A DNA stretch of 64,000 bases from Auanema rhodensis. Lineage: Eukaryota > Nematoda > Chromadorea > Rhabditida > Rhabditidae. Shown one piece after another: positions 25,101 through 39,000 of the stretch. A program made the translations under genes and the position numbers. Below the pieces are notes generated by a model. It made no database searches. It was not told where the DNA came from and was given only the letters and a program-made list of their open reading frames with translations. The stretch is from positions 186,001 through 250,000 of the forward strand of contig CAXKVF010000072.1 of the NCBI GenBank assembly GCA_964057225.1, read 5' to 3'. The stretch's first letter is position 1. Each line of letters begins with the position of its first letter.

Positions 25101-27606
25101 TTTTGAAAACCGCATCTCTTTATCTTTCACGTGAAGCGAGTTACATACCAAGTGCACATCACGTGTACATTTAATTAGCATAAATTAAAGTTCACGTAAA
25201 TTTCAAAGTCATGGTTACCATGCACCAATATCAATAAAAATTTGTTTTTAGACTAATATGGACATGGGGAATCTAATTTTGAAAACCGCATCTCTTTATC
25301 TTCCACGTGAAGCGAGTTACATACCAAGTGCACATCACGTGTACATTTAATTAGCATAAATTAAAGTTCACGTAAATTTCAAAGTCATGGTTACCATGAA
25401 CCAATATCAATAAAAATTTGTTTTTAGACTAATATGTACATGGGGAATCTAATTTTGAAAACCGCATCTCTTTATCTTTCACGTGAAGCGAGTTACATAC
25501 CAAGTGCACATCACGTGTACATTTAATTAGCATAAATTAAAGTTCACGTAAATTTCAAAGTCATGGTTACCATGCACCAATATCAATAAAAATCTGTTTT
25601 TAGACTAATATGGACATGGGGAATCTAATTTTGAAAACCGCATCTCTTTATCTTTCACGTGAAGCGAGTTACATACCAAGTGCACATCACGTGTACATTT
25701 AATTAGCATAAATTAAAGTTCACGTAAATTTCAAAGTCATGGTTACCATTAACCAATATCAATAAAAATTTGTTTTTAGACTAATATGGACATGGGGAAT
25801 CTAATTTTGAAAACCGCATCTCTTTATCTTTCACGTGAAGCGAGTTACATACCAAGTGCACATCACGTGTACATTTAATTAGCATAAATTAAAGTTCACG
25901 TAAATTTCAAAGTCATGGTTACCATGCACCAATATCAATAAAAATCTGTTTTTAGACTAATATGGACATGGGGAATCTAATTTTGAAAACCGCATCTCTT
26001 TATCTTTCACGTGAAGCGAGTTACATACCAAGTGCACATCACGTGTACATTTAATTAGCATAAATTAAAGTTCACGTAAATTTCAAAGTCATGGTTACCA
26101 TGCACCAATATCAATAAAAATTTGTTTTTAGACTAATATGGACATGGGGAATCTAATTTTGAAAACCGCATCTCTTTATCTTTCACGTGAAGCGAGTTAC
26201 ATACCAAGTGCACATCACGTGTACATTTAATTAGCATAAATTAAAGTTCACGTAAATTTCAAAGTCATGGTTACCATTAACCAATATCAATAAAAATTTG
26301 TTTTTAGACTAATATGGACATGGGGAATCTAATTTTGAAAACCGCATCTCTTTATCTTTCACGTGAAGCGAGTTACATACCAAGTGCACATCACGTGTAC
26401 ATTTAATTAGCATAAATTAAAGTTCACGTAAATTTCAAAGTCATGGTTACCATGAACCAATATCAATAAAAATTTGTTTTTAGACTAATATGGACATGGG
26501 GAATCTAATTTTGAAAACCGCATCTCTTTATCTTCCACGTGAAGCGAGTTACATACCAAGTGCACATCACGTGTACATTTAATTAGCATAAATTAAAGTT
26601 CACGTAAATTTCAAAGTCATGGTTACCATGAACCAATATCAATAAAAATTTGTTTTTAGACTAATATGTACATGGGGAATCTAATTTTGAAAACCGCATC
26701 TCTTTATCTTTCACGTGAAGCGAGTTACATACCAAGTGCACATCACGTGCACATTTAATTAGCATAAATTAAAGTTCACGTAAATTTCAAAGTCATGGTT
26801 ACCATGCACCAATATCAATAAAAATTTGTTTTTAGACTAATATGGACATGGGGAATCTAATGTTGAAAACCGCATCTTTTTATCTTTCACGTGAAGCGAG
26901 TTACATACCAAGTGCACATCACGTGTACATTTAATTAGCATAAATTAAAGTTCACGTAAATTTCAAAGTCATGGTTACCATGAACCAATATCAATAAAAA
27001 TTTGTTTTTAGACTAATATGGACATGGGGAATCTAATGTTGAAAACCGCATCTCTTTATCTTTCACGTGAAGCGAGTTGCATACCAAGTGCACATCACGT
27101 GTACATTTAATTAGCATAAATTAAAGTTCACGTAAATTTCAAAGTCATGGTTACCATGAACCAATATCAATAAAAATTTGTTTTTAGACTAATATGGACA
27201 TGGGGAATCTAATTTTGAAAACCGCATCTCTTTATCTTTCACGTGAAGCGAGTTACATACCAAGTGCACATCACGTGTACATTTAATTAGCATAAATTAA
27301 AGTTCACGTAAATTTCAAAGTCATGGTTACCATGAACCAATATCAATAAAAATTTGTTTTTAGACTAATATGGACATGGGGAATCTAATGTTGAAAACCG
27401 CATCTCTTTATCTTTCACGTGAAGCGAGTTGCATACCAAGTGCACATCACGTGTACATTTAATTAGCATAAATTAAAGTTCACGTAAATTTCAAAGTCAT
27501 GGTTACCATGAACCAATATCAATAAAAATTTGTTTTTAGACTAATATGGACATGGGGAATCTAATTTTGAAAACCGCATCTCTTTATCTTCCACGTGAAG
27601 CGAGTT
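19160..27606 (+). repeat. 48-monomer (8448-bp) duplication, copy 1
   Basis: Comparing variant order monomer by monomer, this stretch equals 27608-36054 with an offset of 8448 bp. I found no difference. It contains b d e f g h i j k l m n (19186-21297), a to l (21298-23409), the m/a hybrid (23410), b, and a run of distinctive monomers: T16A (24114), an A-to-G at 24709 with T124A (24642), a T74G/T78A monomer with T105C and no C26A (24994), and two T73C and two G53T monomers (25522-26401). It ends with m and a b c d e (26402-27457). Within it, the order from a at 21298 restarts at 26578, 5280 bp later. Exact limits are set by mismatches at 19159/27607 and 27607/36055. Confidence 0.9.
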
Positions 27607-27633
27607 GCATACCAAGTGCACATCACGTGCACA
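27458..27633 (+). repeat. junction monomer between the two 8448-bp copies
   Basis: This copy combines T134C (as in f), A150G (as in c or e) and T173C (as in the m/a hybrid), a combination I did not see elsewhere. It lies exactly where copy 1 of the 48-monomer unit meets copy 2. An exchange between an f-type monomer (as at 35906) and the hybrid at 19010 explains T134C plus T173C. The G at 27607 (position 150) matches neither presumed parent, so a later mutation, a conversion from a c/e monomer or a third parent is needed. Confidence 0.7.
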
Positions 27634-30600
27634 TTTAATTAGCATAAATTAAAGTTCACGTAAATTTCAAAGTCATGGTTACCATGCACCAATATCAATA
27701 AAAATTTGTTTTTAGACTAATATGGACATGGGGAATCTAATGTTGAAAACCGCATCTTTTTATCTTTCACGTGAAGCGAGTTACATACCAAGTGCACATC
27801 ACGTGTACATTTAATTAGCATAAATTAAAGTTCACGTAAATTTCAAAGTCATGGTTACCATGAACCAATATCAATAAAAATTTGTTTTTAGACTAATATG
27901 GACATGGGGAATCTAATTTTGAAAACCGCATCTCTTTATCTTTCACGTGAAGCGAGTTACATACCAAGTGCACATCACGTGTACATTTAATTAGCATAAA
28001 TTAAAGTTCACGTAAATTTCAAAGTCATGGTTACCATGAACCAATATCAATAAAAATTTGTTTTTAGACTAATATGGACATGGGGAATCTAATGTTGAAA
28101 ACCGCATCTCTTTATCTTTCACGTGAAGCGAGTTGCATACCAAGTGCACATCACGTGTACATTTAATTAGCATAAATTAAAGTTCACGTAAATTTCAAAG
28201 TCATGGTTACCATGAACCAATATCAATAAAAATTTGTTTTTAGACTAATATGGACATGGGGAATCTAATTTTGAAAACCGCATCTCTTTATCTTCCACGT
28301 GAAGCGAGTTACATACCAAGTGCACATCACGTGTACATTTAATTAGCATAAATTAAAGTTCACGTAAATTTCAAAGTCATGGTTACCATGAACCAATATC
28401 AATAAAAATTTGTTTTTAGACTAATATGGACATGGGGAATCAAATTTTGAAAACCGCATCTCTTTATCTTTCACGTGAAGCGAGTTACATACCAAGTGCA
28501 CATCACGTGTACATTTAATTAGCATAAATTAAAGTTCACGTAAATTTCAAAGTCATGGTTACCATGCACCAATATCAATAAAAATTTGTTTTTAGACTAA
28601 TATGGACATGGGGAATCTAATTTTGAAAACCGCATCTCTTCATATTTCACGTGAAGCGAGTTACATACCAAGTGCACATCACGTGTACATTTAATTAGCA
28701 TAAATTAAAGTTCAAGTAAATTTCAAAGTCATGGTTACCATGAACCAATATCAATAAAAATTGGTTATTAGACTAATATGGACATGGGGAATCTAATTTT
28801 GAAAACCGCATCTCTTTATCTTTCACGTGAAGCGAGTTACATACCAAGTGCACATCACGTGTACATTTAATTAGCATAAATTAAAGTTCACGTAAATTTC
28901 AAAGTCATGGTTACCATGCACCAATATCAATAAAAATTTGTTTTTAGACTAATATGGACATGGGGAATCTAATTTTGAAAACCGCATCTCTTTATCTTCC
29001 ACGTGAAGCGAGTTACATACCAAGTGCACATCACGTGTACATTTAATTAGCATAAATTAAAGTTCACGTAAATTTCAAAGTCATGGTTACCATGAACCAA
29101 TATCAATAAAAATTTGTTTTTAGACTAATATGTACATGGGGAATCTAATTTTGAAAACCGCATCTCTTTATCTTTCACGTGAAGCGAGTTACATACCAAG
29201 TGCACATCACGTGTACATTTAATTAGCATAAATTAAAGTTCACGTAAATTTCAAAGTCATGGTTACCATGCACCAATATCAATAAAAATTTGTTTTTAGA
29301 CTAATATGGACATGGGGAATCTAATGTTGAAAACCGCATCTCTTTATCTTTCACGTGAAGCGAGTTACATACCAAGTGCACATCACGTGTACATTTAATT
29401 AGCATAAATTAAAGTTCACGTAAATTTCAAAGTCATGGTTACCATGAACCAATATCAATAAAAATTTGTTTTTAGACTAATATGGACATGGGGAATCTAA
29501 TTTTGAAAACCGCATCTCTTTATCTTCCACGTGAAGCGAGTTACATACCAAGTGCACATCACGTGTACATTTAATTAGCATAAATTAAAGTTCACGTAAA
29601 TTTCAAAGTCATGGTTACCATGAACCAATATCAATAAAAATTTGTTTTTAGACTAATATGGACATGGGGAATCTAATGTTGAAAACCGCATCTCTTTATC
29701 TTTCACGTGAAGCGAGTTACATACCAAGTGCACATCACGTGTACATTTAATTAGCATAAATTAAAGTTCACGTAAATTTCAAAGTCATGGTTACCATGAA
29801 CCAATATCAATAAAAATTTGTTTTTAGACTAATATGTACATGGGGAATCTAATTTTGAAAACCGCATCTCTTTATCTTTCACGTGAAGCGAGTTACATAC
29901 CAAGTGCACATCACGTGCACATTTAATTAGCATAAATTAAAGTTCACGTAAATTTCAAAGTCATGGTTACCATGCACCAATATCAATAAAAATTTGTTTT
30001 TAGACTAATATGGACATGGGGAATCTAATGTTGAAAACCGCATCTTTTTATCTTTCACGTGAAGCGAGTTACATACCAAGTGCACATCACGTGTACATTT
30101 AATTAGCATAAATTAAAGTTCACGTAAATTTCAAAGTCATGGTTACCATGAACCAATATCAATAAAAATTTGTTTTTAGACTAATATGGACATGGGGAAT
30201 CTAATGTTGAAAACCGCATCTCTTTATCTTTCACGTGAAGCGAGTTGCATACCAAGTGCACATCACGTGTACATTTAATTAGCATAAATTAAAGTTCACG
30301 TAAATTTCAAAGTCATGGTTACCATGAACCAATATCAATAAAAATTTGTTTTTAGACTAATATGGACATGGGGAATCTAATTTTGAAAACCGCATCTCTT
30401 TATCTTTCACGTGAAGCGAGTTACATACCAAGTGCACATCACGTGTACATTTAATTAGCATAAATTAAAGTTCACGTAAATTTCAAAGTCATGGTTACCA
30501 TGAACCAATATCAATAAAAATTTGTTTTTAGACTAATATGGACATGGGGAATCTAATGTTGAAAACCGCATCTCTTTATCTTTCACGTGAAGCGAGTTGC

Positions 30601-33600
30601 ATACCAAGTGCACATCACGTGTACATTTAATTAGCATAAATTAAAGTTCACGTAAATTTCAAAGTCATGGTTACCATGAACCAATATCAATAAAAATTTG
30701 TTTTTAGACTAATATGGACATGGGGAATCTAATTTTGAAAACCGCATCTCTTTATCTTCCACGTGAAGCGAGTTACATACCAAGTGCACATCACGTGTAC
30801 ATTTAATTAGCATAAATTAAAGTTCACGTAAATTTCAAAGTCATGGTTACCATGAACCAATATCAATAAAAATTTGTTTTTAGACTAATATGGACATGGG
30901 GAATCAAATTTTGAAAACCGCATCTCTTTATCTTTCACGTGAAGCGAGTTACATACCAAGTGCACATCACGTGTACATTTAATTAGCATAAATTAAAGTT
31001 CACGTAAATTTCAAAGTCATGGTTACCATGCACCAATATCAATAAAAATTTGTTTTTAGACTAATATGGACATGGGGAATCTAATTTTGAAAACCGCATC
31101 TCTTCATATTTCACGTGAAGCGAGTTACATACCAAGTGCACATCACGTGTACATTTAATTAGCATAAATTAAAGTTCAAGTAAATTTCAAAGTCATGGTT
31201 ACCATGAACCAATATCAATAAAAATTGGTTATTAGACTAATATGGACATGGGGAATCTAATTTTGAAAACCGCATCTCTTTATCTTTCACGTGAAGCGAG
31301 TTACATACCAAGTGCACATCACGTGTACATTTAATTAGCATAAATTAAAGTTCACGTAAATTTCAAAGTCATGGTTACCATGCACCAATATCAATAAAAA
31401 TTTGTTTTTAGACTAATATGGACATGGGGAATCTAATTTTGAAAACCGCATCTCTTTATCTTCCACGTGAAGCGAGTTACATACCAAGTGCACATCACGT
31501 GTACATTTAATTAGCATAAATTAAAGTTCACGTAAATTTCAAAGTCATGGTTACCATGAACCAATATCAATAAAAATTTGTTTTTAGACTAATATGTACA
31601 TGGGGAATCTAATTTTGAAAACCGCATCTCTTTATCTTTCACGTGAAGCGAGTTACATACCAAGTGCACATCACGTGTACATTTAATTAGCATAAATTAA
31701 AGTTCACGTAAATTTCAAAGTCATGGTTACCATGCACCAATATCAATAAAAATTTGTTTTTAGACTAATATGGACATGGGGAATCTAATGTTGAAAACCG
31801 CATCTCTTTATCTTTCACGTGAAGCGAGTTACATACCAAGTGCACATCACGTGTACATTTAATTAGCATAAATTAAAGTTCACGTAAATTTCAAAGTCAT
31901 GGTTACCATGAACCAATATCAATAAAAATTTGTTTTTAGACTAATATGGACATGGGGAATCTAATTTTGAAAACCGCATCTCTTTATCTTTCACGTGAAG
32001 CGAGTTACATACCAAGTGCACATCACGTGCACATTTAATTAGCATAAATTAAAGTTCACGTAAATTTCAAAGTCATGGTTACCATGCACCAATATCAATA
32101 AAAATTTGTTTTTAGACTAATATGGACATGGGGAATCTAATGTTGAAAACCGCATCTTTTTATCTTTCACGTGAAGCGAGTTACATACCAAGTGCACATC
32201 ACGTGTACATTTAATTAGCATAAATTAAAGTTCACGTAAATTTCAAAGTCATGGTTACCATGAACCAATATCAATAAAAATTTGTTTTTAGACTAATATG
32301 GACATGGGGAATCTAATGTTGAAAACCGCATCTCTTTATCTTTCACGTGAAGCGAGTTACATACCAAGTGCACATCACGTGTACATTTAATTAGCATAAA
32401 TTAAAGTTCACGTAAATTTCAAAGTCATGGTTACCATGAACCAATATCAATAAAAATTTGTTTTTAGACTAATATGGACATGGGGAATCTAATTTTGAAA
32501 ACCGCATCTCTTTATCTTTCACGTGAAGCGAGTTACATACCAAGTGCACATCACGTGTACATTTAATTAGCATAAAATAAAGTTCACGTAAATTTCAAAG
32601 TCATGGTTACCATGCACCAATATCAATAAAAATTTGTTTTTAGACTAATATGGACATGGGGAATCTAATTTTGAAAACCGCATCTCTTTATCTTCCACGT
32701 GAAGCGAGTTACATACCAAGTGCACATCACGTGTACATTTAATTAGCATAAATTAAAGTTCACGTAAATTTCAAAGTCATGGTTACCATGAACCAATATC
32801 AATAAAAATTTGTTTTTAGACTAATATGGACATGGGGAATCTAATTTTGAAAACCGCATCTCTTTATCTTCCACGTGAAGCGAGTTACATACCAAGTGCA
32901 CATCACGTGTACATTTAATTAGCATAAATTAAAGTTCACGTAAATTTCAAAGTCATGGTTACCATGAACCAATATCAATAAAAATTTGTTTTTAGACTAA
33001 TATGGACATGGGGAATCAAATTTTGAAAACCGCATCTCTTTATCTTTCACGTGAAGCGAGTTACATACCAAGTGCACATCACGTGTACATTTAATTAGCA
33101 TAAATTAAAGTTCACGTAAATTTCAAAGTCATGGTTACCATGAACCAATATCAATAGAAATTTGTTTTTAGACTAATATGGACATGGGGAATCTAATTTT
33201 GAAAACCGCATCACTTTATCTTTCACGTGAAGCGAGTTACATACCAAGTGCACATCACGTGTACATTTAATTAGCATAAATTAAAGTTCACGTAAATTTC
33301 AAAGTCATGGTTACCATGCACCAATATCAATAAAAATTTGTTTTTAGACTAATATGGACATGGGGAATCTAATTTTGAAAACCGCATCTCTTCATATTTC
33401 ACGTGAAGCGAGTTACATACCAAGTGCACATCACGTGTACATTTAATTAGCATAAATTAAAGTTCACGTAAATTTCAAAGTCATGGTTACCATGAACCAA
33501 TATCAATAAAAATTGGTTATTAGACTAATATGGACATGGGGAATCCAATTTTGAAAACCGCATCTCTTTATCTTTCACGTGAAGCGAGTTACATACCAAG

Positions 33601-36054
33601 TGCACATCACGTGTACATTTAATTAGCATAAATTAAAGTTCACGTAAATTTCAAAGTCATGGTTACCATGCACCAATATCAATAAAAATTTGTTTTTAGA
33701 CTAATATGGACATGGGGAATCTAATTTTGAAAACCGCATCTCTTTATCTTCCACGTGAAGCGAGTTACATACCAAGTGCACATCACGTGTACATTTAATT
33801 AGCATAAATTAAAGTTCACGTAAATTTCAAAGTCATGGTTACCATGAACCAATATCAATAAAAATTTGTTTTTAGACTAATATGTACATGGGGAATCTAA
33901 TTTTGAAAACCGCATCTCTTTATCTTTCACGTGAAGCGAGTTACATACCAAGTGCACATCACGTGTACATTTAATTAGCATAAATTAAAGTTCACGTAAA
34001 TTTCAAAGTCATGGTTACCATGCACCAATATCAATAAAAATCTGTTTTTAGACTAATATGGACATGGGGAATCTAATTTTGAAAACCGCATCTCTTTATC
34101 TTTCACGTGAAGCGAGTTACATACCAAGTGCACATCACGTGTACATTTAATTAGCATAAATTAAAGTTCACGTAAATTTCAAAGTCATGGTTACCATTAA
34201 CCAATATCAATAAAAATTTGTTTTTAGACTAATATGGACATGGGGAATCTAATTTTGAAAACCGCATCTCTTTATCTTTCACGTGAAGCGAGTTACATAC
34301 CAAGTGCACATCACGTGTACATTTAATTAGCATAAATTAAAGTTCACGTAAATTTCAAAGTCATGGTTACCATGCACCAATATCAATAAAAATCTGTTTT
34401 TAGACTAATATGGACATGGGGAATCTAATTTTGAAAACCGCATCTCTTTATCTTTCACGTGAAGCGAGTTACATACCAAGTGCACATCACGTGTACATTT
34501 AATTAGCATAAATTAAAGTTCACGTAAATTTCAAAGTCATGGTTACCATGCACCAATATCAATAAAAATTTGTTTTTAGACTAATATGGACATGGGGAAT
34601 CTAATTTTGAAAACCGCATCTCTTTATCTTTCACGTGAAGCGAGTTACATACCAAGTGCACATCACGTGTACATTTAATTAGCATAAATTAAAGTTCACG
34701 TAAATTTCAAAGTCATGGTTACCATTAACCAATATCAATAAAAATTTGTTTTTAGACTAATATGGACATGGGGAATCTAATTTTGAAAACCGCATCTCTT
34801 TATCTTTCACGTGAAGCGAGTTACATACCAAGTGCACATCACGTGTACATTTAATTAGCATAAATTAAAGTTCACGTAAATTTCAAAGTCATGGTTACCA
34901 TGAACCAATATCAATAAAAATTTGTTTTTAGACTAATATGGACATGGGGAATCTAATTTTGAAAACCGCATCTCTTTATCTTCCACGTGAAGCGAGTTAC
35001 ATACCAAGTGCACATCACGTGTACATTTAATTAGCATAAATTAAAGTTCACGTAAATTTCAAAGTCATGGTTACCATGAACCAATATCAATAAAAATTTG
35101 TTTTTAGACTAATATGTACATGGGGAATCTAATTTTGAAAACCGCATCTCTTTATCTTTCACGTGAAGCGAGTTACATACCAAGTGCACATCACGTGCAC
35201 ATTTAATTAGCATAAATTAAAGTTCACGTAAATTTCAAAGTCATGGTTACCATGCACCAATATCAATAAAAATTTGTTTTTAGACTAATATGGACATGGG
35301 GAATCTAATGTTGAAAACCGCATCTTTTTATCTTTCACGTGAAGCGAGTTACATACCAAGTGCACATCACGTGTACATTTAATTAGCATAAATTAAAGTT
35401 CACGTAAATTTCAAAGTCATGGTTACCATGAACCAATATCAATAAAAATTTGTTTTTAGACTAATATGGACATGGGGAATCTAATGTTGAAAACCGCATC
35501 TCTTTATCTTTCACGTGAAGCGAGTTGCATACCAAGTGCACATCACGTGTACATTTAATTAGCATAAATTAAAGTTCACGTAAATTTCAAAGTCATGGTT
35601 ACCATGAACCAATATCAATAAAAATTTGTTTTTAGACTAATATGGACATGGGGAATCTAATTTTGAAAACCGCATCTCTTTATCTTTCACGTGAAGCGAG
35701 TTACATACCAAGTGCACATCACGTGTACATTTAATTAGCATAAATTAAAGTTCACGTAAATTTCAAAGTCATGGTTACCATGAACCAATATCAATAAAAA
35801 TTTGTTTTTAGACTAATATGGACATGGGGAATCTAATGTTGAAAACCGCATCTCTTTATCTTTCACGTGAAGCGAGTTGCATACCAAGTGCACATCACGT
35901 GTACATTTAATTAGCATAAATTAAAGTTCACGTAAATTTCAAAGTCATGGTTACCATGAACCAATATCAATAAAAATTTGTTTTTAGACTAATATGGACA
36001 TGGGGAATCTAATTTTGAAAACCGCATCTCTTTATCTTCCACGTGAAGCGAGTT
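27608..36054 (+). repeat. 48-monomer (8448-bp) duplication, copy 2
   Basis: Same variant order as 19160-27606 with no difference seen, including rare markers: T16A at 32577, the A-to-G at 33157, T105C in 33442, T73C in 33970 and 34322, and G53T in 34146 and 34674. The last monomer (35906) is a normal f and continues into g (36082), as in the 14-monomer unit, whereas the matching position of copy 1 is the junction monomer. Complete identity over 8.4 kb implies a very recent duplication, or a duplicated stretch in the assembly. Confidence 0.88.
29704..34493 (+). repeat. 30-monomer (5280-bp) repeat, first copy
   Basis: This stretch matches 34984-39773 with an offset of 5280 bp over about 4.79 kb. 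The only difference I found is C26A in monomer 31154 (A at 31179), where monomer 36434 has the common C at 36459. It lies inside copy 2 of the 8448-bp duplication. The same 5280-bp spacing separates 21298 from 26578 in copy 1, so the 30-monomer step existed before the 48-monomer duplication. Confidence 0.85.
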
Positions 36055-39000
36055 ACATACCAAGTGCACATCACGTGTACATTTAATTAGCATAAATTAA
36101 AGTTCACGTAAATTTCAAAGTCATGGTTACCATGAACCAATATCAATAAAAATTTGTTTTTAGACTAATATGGACATGGGGAATCAAATTTTGAAAACCG
36201 CATCTCTTTATCTTTCACGTGAAGCGAGTTACATACCAAGTGCACATCACGTGTACATTTAATTAGCATAAATTAAAGTTCACGTAAATTTCAAAGTCAT
36301 GGTTACCATGCACCAATATCAATAAAAATTTGTTTTTAGACTAATATGGACATGGGGAATCTAATTTTGAAAACCGCATCTCTTCATATTTCACGTGAAG
36401 CGAGTTACATACCAAGTGCACATCACGTGTACATTTAATTAGCATAAATTAAAGTTCACGTAAATTTCAAAGTCATGGTTACCATGAACCAATATCAATA
36501 AAAATTGGTTATTAGACTAATATGGACATGGGGAATCTAATTTTGAAAACCGCATCTCTTTATCTTTCACGTGAAGCGAGTTACATACCAAGTGCACATC
36601 ACGTGTACATTTAATTAGCATAAATTAAAGTTCACGTAAATTTCAAAGTCATGGTTACCATGCACCAATATCAATAAAAATTTGTTTTTAGACTAATATG
36701 GACATGGGGAATCTAATTTTGAAAACCGCATCTCTTTATCTTCCACGTGAAGCGAGTTACATACCAAGTGCACATCACGTGTACATTTAATTAGCATAAA
36801 TTAAAGTTCACGTAAATTTCAAAGTCATGGTTACCATGAACCAATATCAATAAAAATTTGTTTTTAGACTAATATGTACATGGGGAATCTAATTTTGAAA
36901 ACCGCATCTCTTTATCTTTCACGTGAAGCGAGTTACATACCAAGTGCACATCACGTGTACATTTAATTAGCATAAATTAAAGTTCACGTAAATTTCAAAG
37001 TCATGGTTACCATGCACCAATATCAATAAAAATTTGTTTTTAGACTAATATGGACATGGGGAATCTAATGTTGAAAACCGCATCTCTTTATCTTTCACGT
37101 GAAGCGAGTTACATACCAAGTGCACATCACGTGTACATTTAATTAGCATAAATTAAAGTTCACGTAAATTTCAAAGTCATGGTTACCATGAACCAATATC
37201 AATAAAAATTTGTTTTTAGACTAATATGGACATGGGGAATCTAATTTTGAAAACCGCATCTCTTTATCTTTCACGTGAAGCGAGTTACATACCAAGTGCA
37301 CATCACGTGCACATTTAATTAGCATAAATTAAAGTTCACGTAAATTTCAAAGTCATGGTTACCATGCACCAATATCAATAAAAATTTGTTTTTAGACTAA
37401 TATGGACATGGGGAATCTAATGTTGAAAACCGCATCTTTTTATCTTTCACGTGAAGCGAGTTACATACCAAGTGCACATCACGTGTACATTTAATTAGCA
37501 TAAATTAAAGTTCACGTAAATTTCAAAGTCATGGTTACCATGAACCAATATCAATAAAAATTTGTTTTTAGACTAATATGGACATGGGGAATCTAATGTT
37601 GAAAACCGCATCTCTTTATCTTTCACGTGAAGCGAGTTACATACCAAGTGCACATCACGTGTACATTTAATTAGCATAAATTAAAGTTCACGTAAATTTC
37701 AAAGTCATGGTTACCATGAACCAATATCAATAAAAATTTGTTTTTAGACTAATATGGACATGGGGAATCTAATTTTGAAAACCGCATCTCTTTATCTTTC
37801 ACGTGAAGCGAGTTACATACCAAGTGCACATCACGTGTACATTTAATTAGCATAAAATAAAGTTCACGTAAATTTCAAAGTCATGGTTACCATGCACCAA
37901 TATCAATAAAAATTTGTTTTTAGACTAATATGGACATGGGGAATCTAATTTTGAAAACCGCATCTCTTTATCTTCCACGTGAAGCGAGTTACATACCAAG
38001 TGCACATCACGTGTACATTTAATTAGCATAAATTAAAGTTCACGTAAATTTCAAAGTCATGGTTACCATGAACCAATATCAATAAAAATTTGTTTTTAGA
38101 CTAATATGGACATGGGGAATCTAATTTTGAAAACCGCATCTCTTTATCTTCCACGTGAAGCGAGTTACATACCAAGTGCACATCACGTGTACATTTAATT
38201 AGCATAAATTAAAGTTCACGTAAATTTCAAAGTCATGGTTACCATGAACCAATATCAATAAAAATTTGTTTTTAGACTAATATGGACATGGGGAATCAAA
38301 TTTTGAAAACCGCATCTCTTTATCTTTCACGTGAAGCGAGTTACATACCAAGTGCACATCACGTGTACATTTAATTAGCATAAATTAAAGTTCACGTAAA
38401 TTTCAAAGTCATGGTTACCATGAACCAATATCAATAGAAATTTGTTTTTAGACTAATATGGACATGGGGAATCTAATTTTGAAAACCGCATCACTTTATC
38501 TTTCACGTGAAGCGAGTTACATACCAAGTGCACATCACGTGTACATTTAATTAGCATAAATTAAAGTTCACGTAAATTTCAAAGTCATGGTTACCATGCA
38601 CCAATATCAATAAAAATTTGTTTTTAGACTAATATGGACATGGGGAATCTAATTTTGAAAACCGCATCTCTTCATATTTCACGTGAAGCGAGTTACATAC
38701 CAAGTGCACATCACGTGTACATTTAATTAGCATAAATTAAAGTTCACGTAAATTTCAAAGTCATGGTTACCATGAACCAATATCAATAAAAATTGGTTAT
38801 TAGACTAATATGGACATGGGGAATCCAATTTTGAAAACCGCATCTCTTTATCTTTCACGTGAAGCGAGTTACATACCAAGTGCACATCACGTGTACATTT
38901 AATTAGCATAAATTAAAGTTCACGTAAATTTCAAAGTCATGGTTACCATGCACCAATATCAATAAAAATTTGTTTTTAGACTAATATGGACATGGGGAAT

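Noticed and set aside
19160-36054. Certain assembly error
   Set aside because: The perfect 8448-bp copy is suspicious, but the unique junction monomer and the flanking order argue for a real duplication. It is kept as a finding to be tested with spanning reads.
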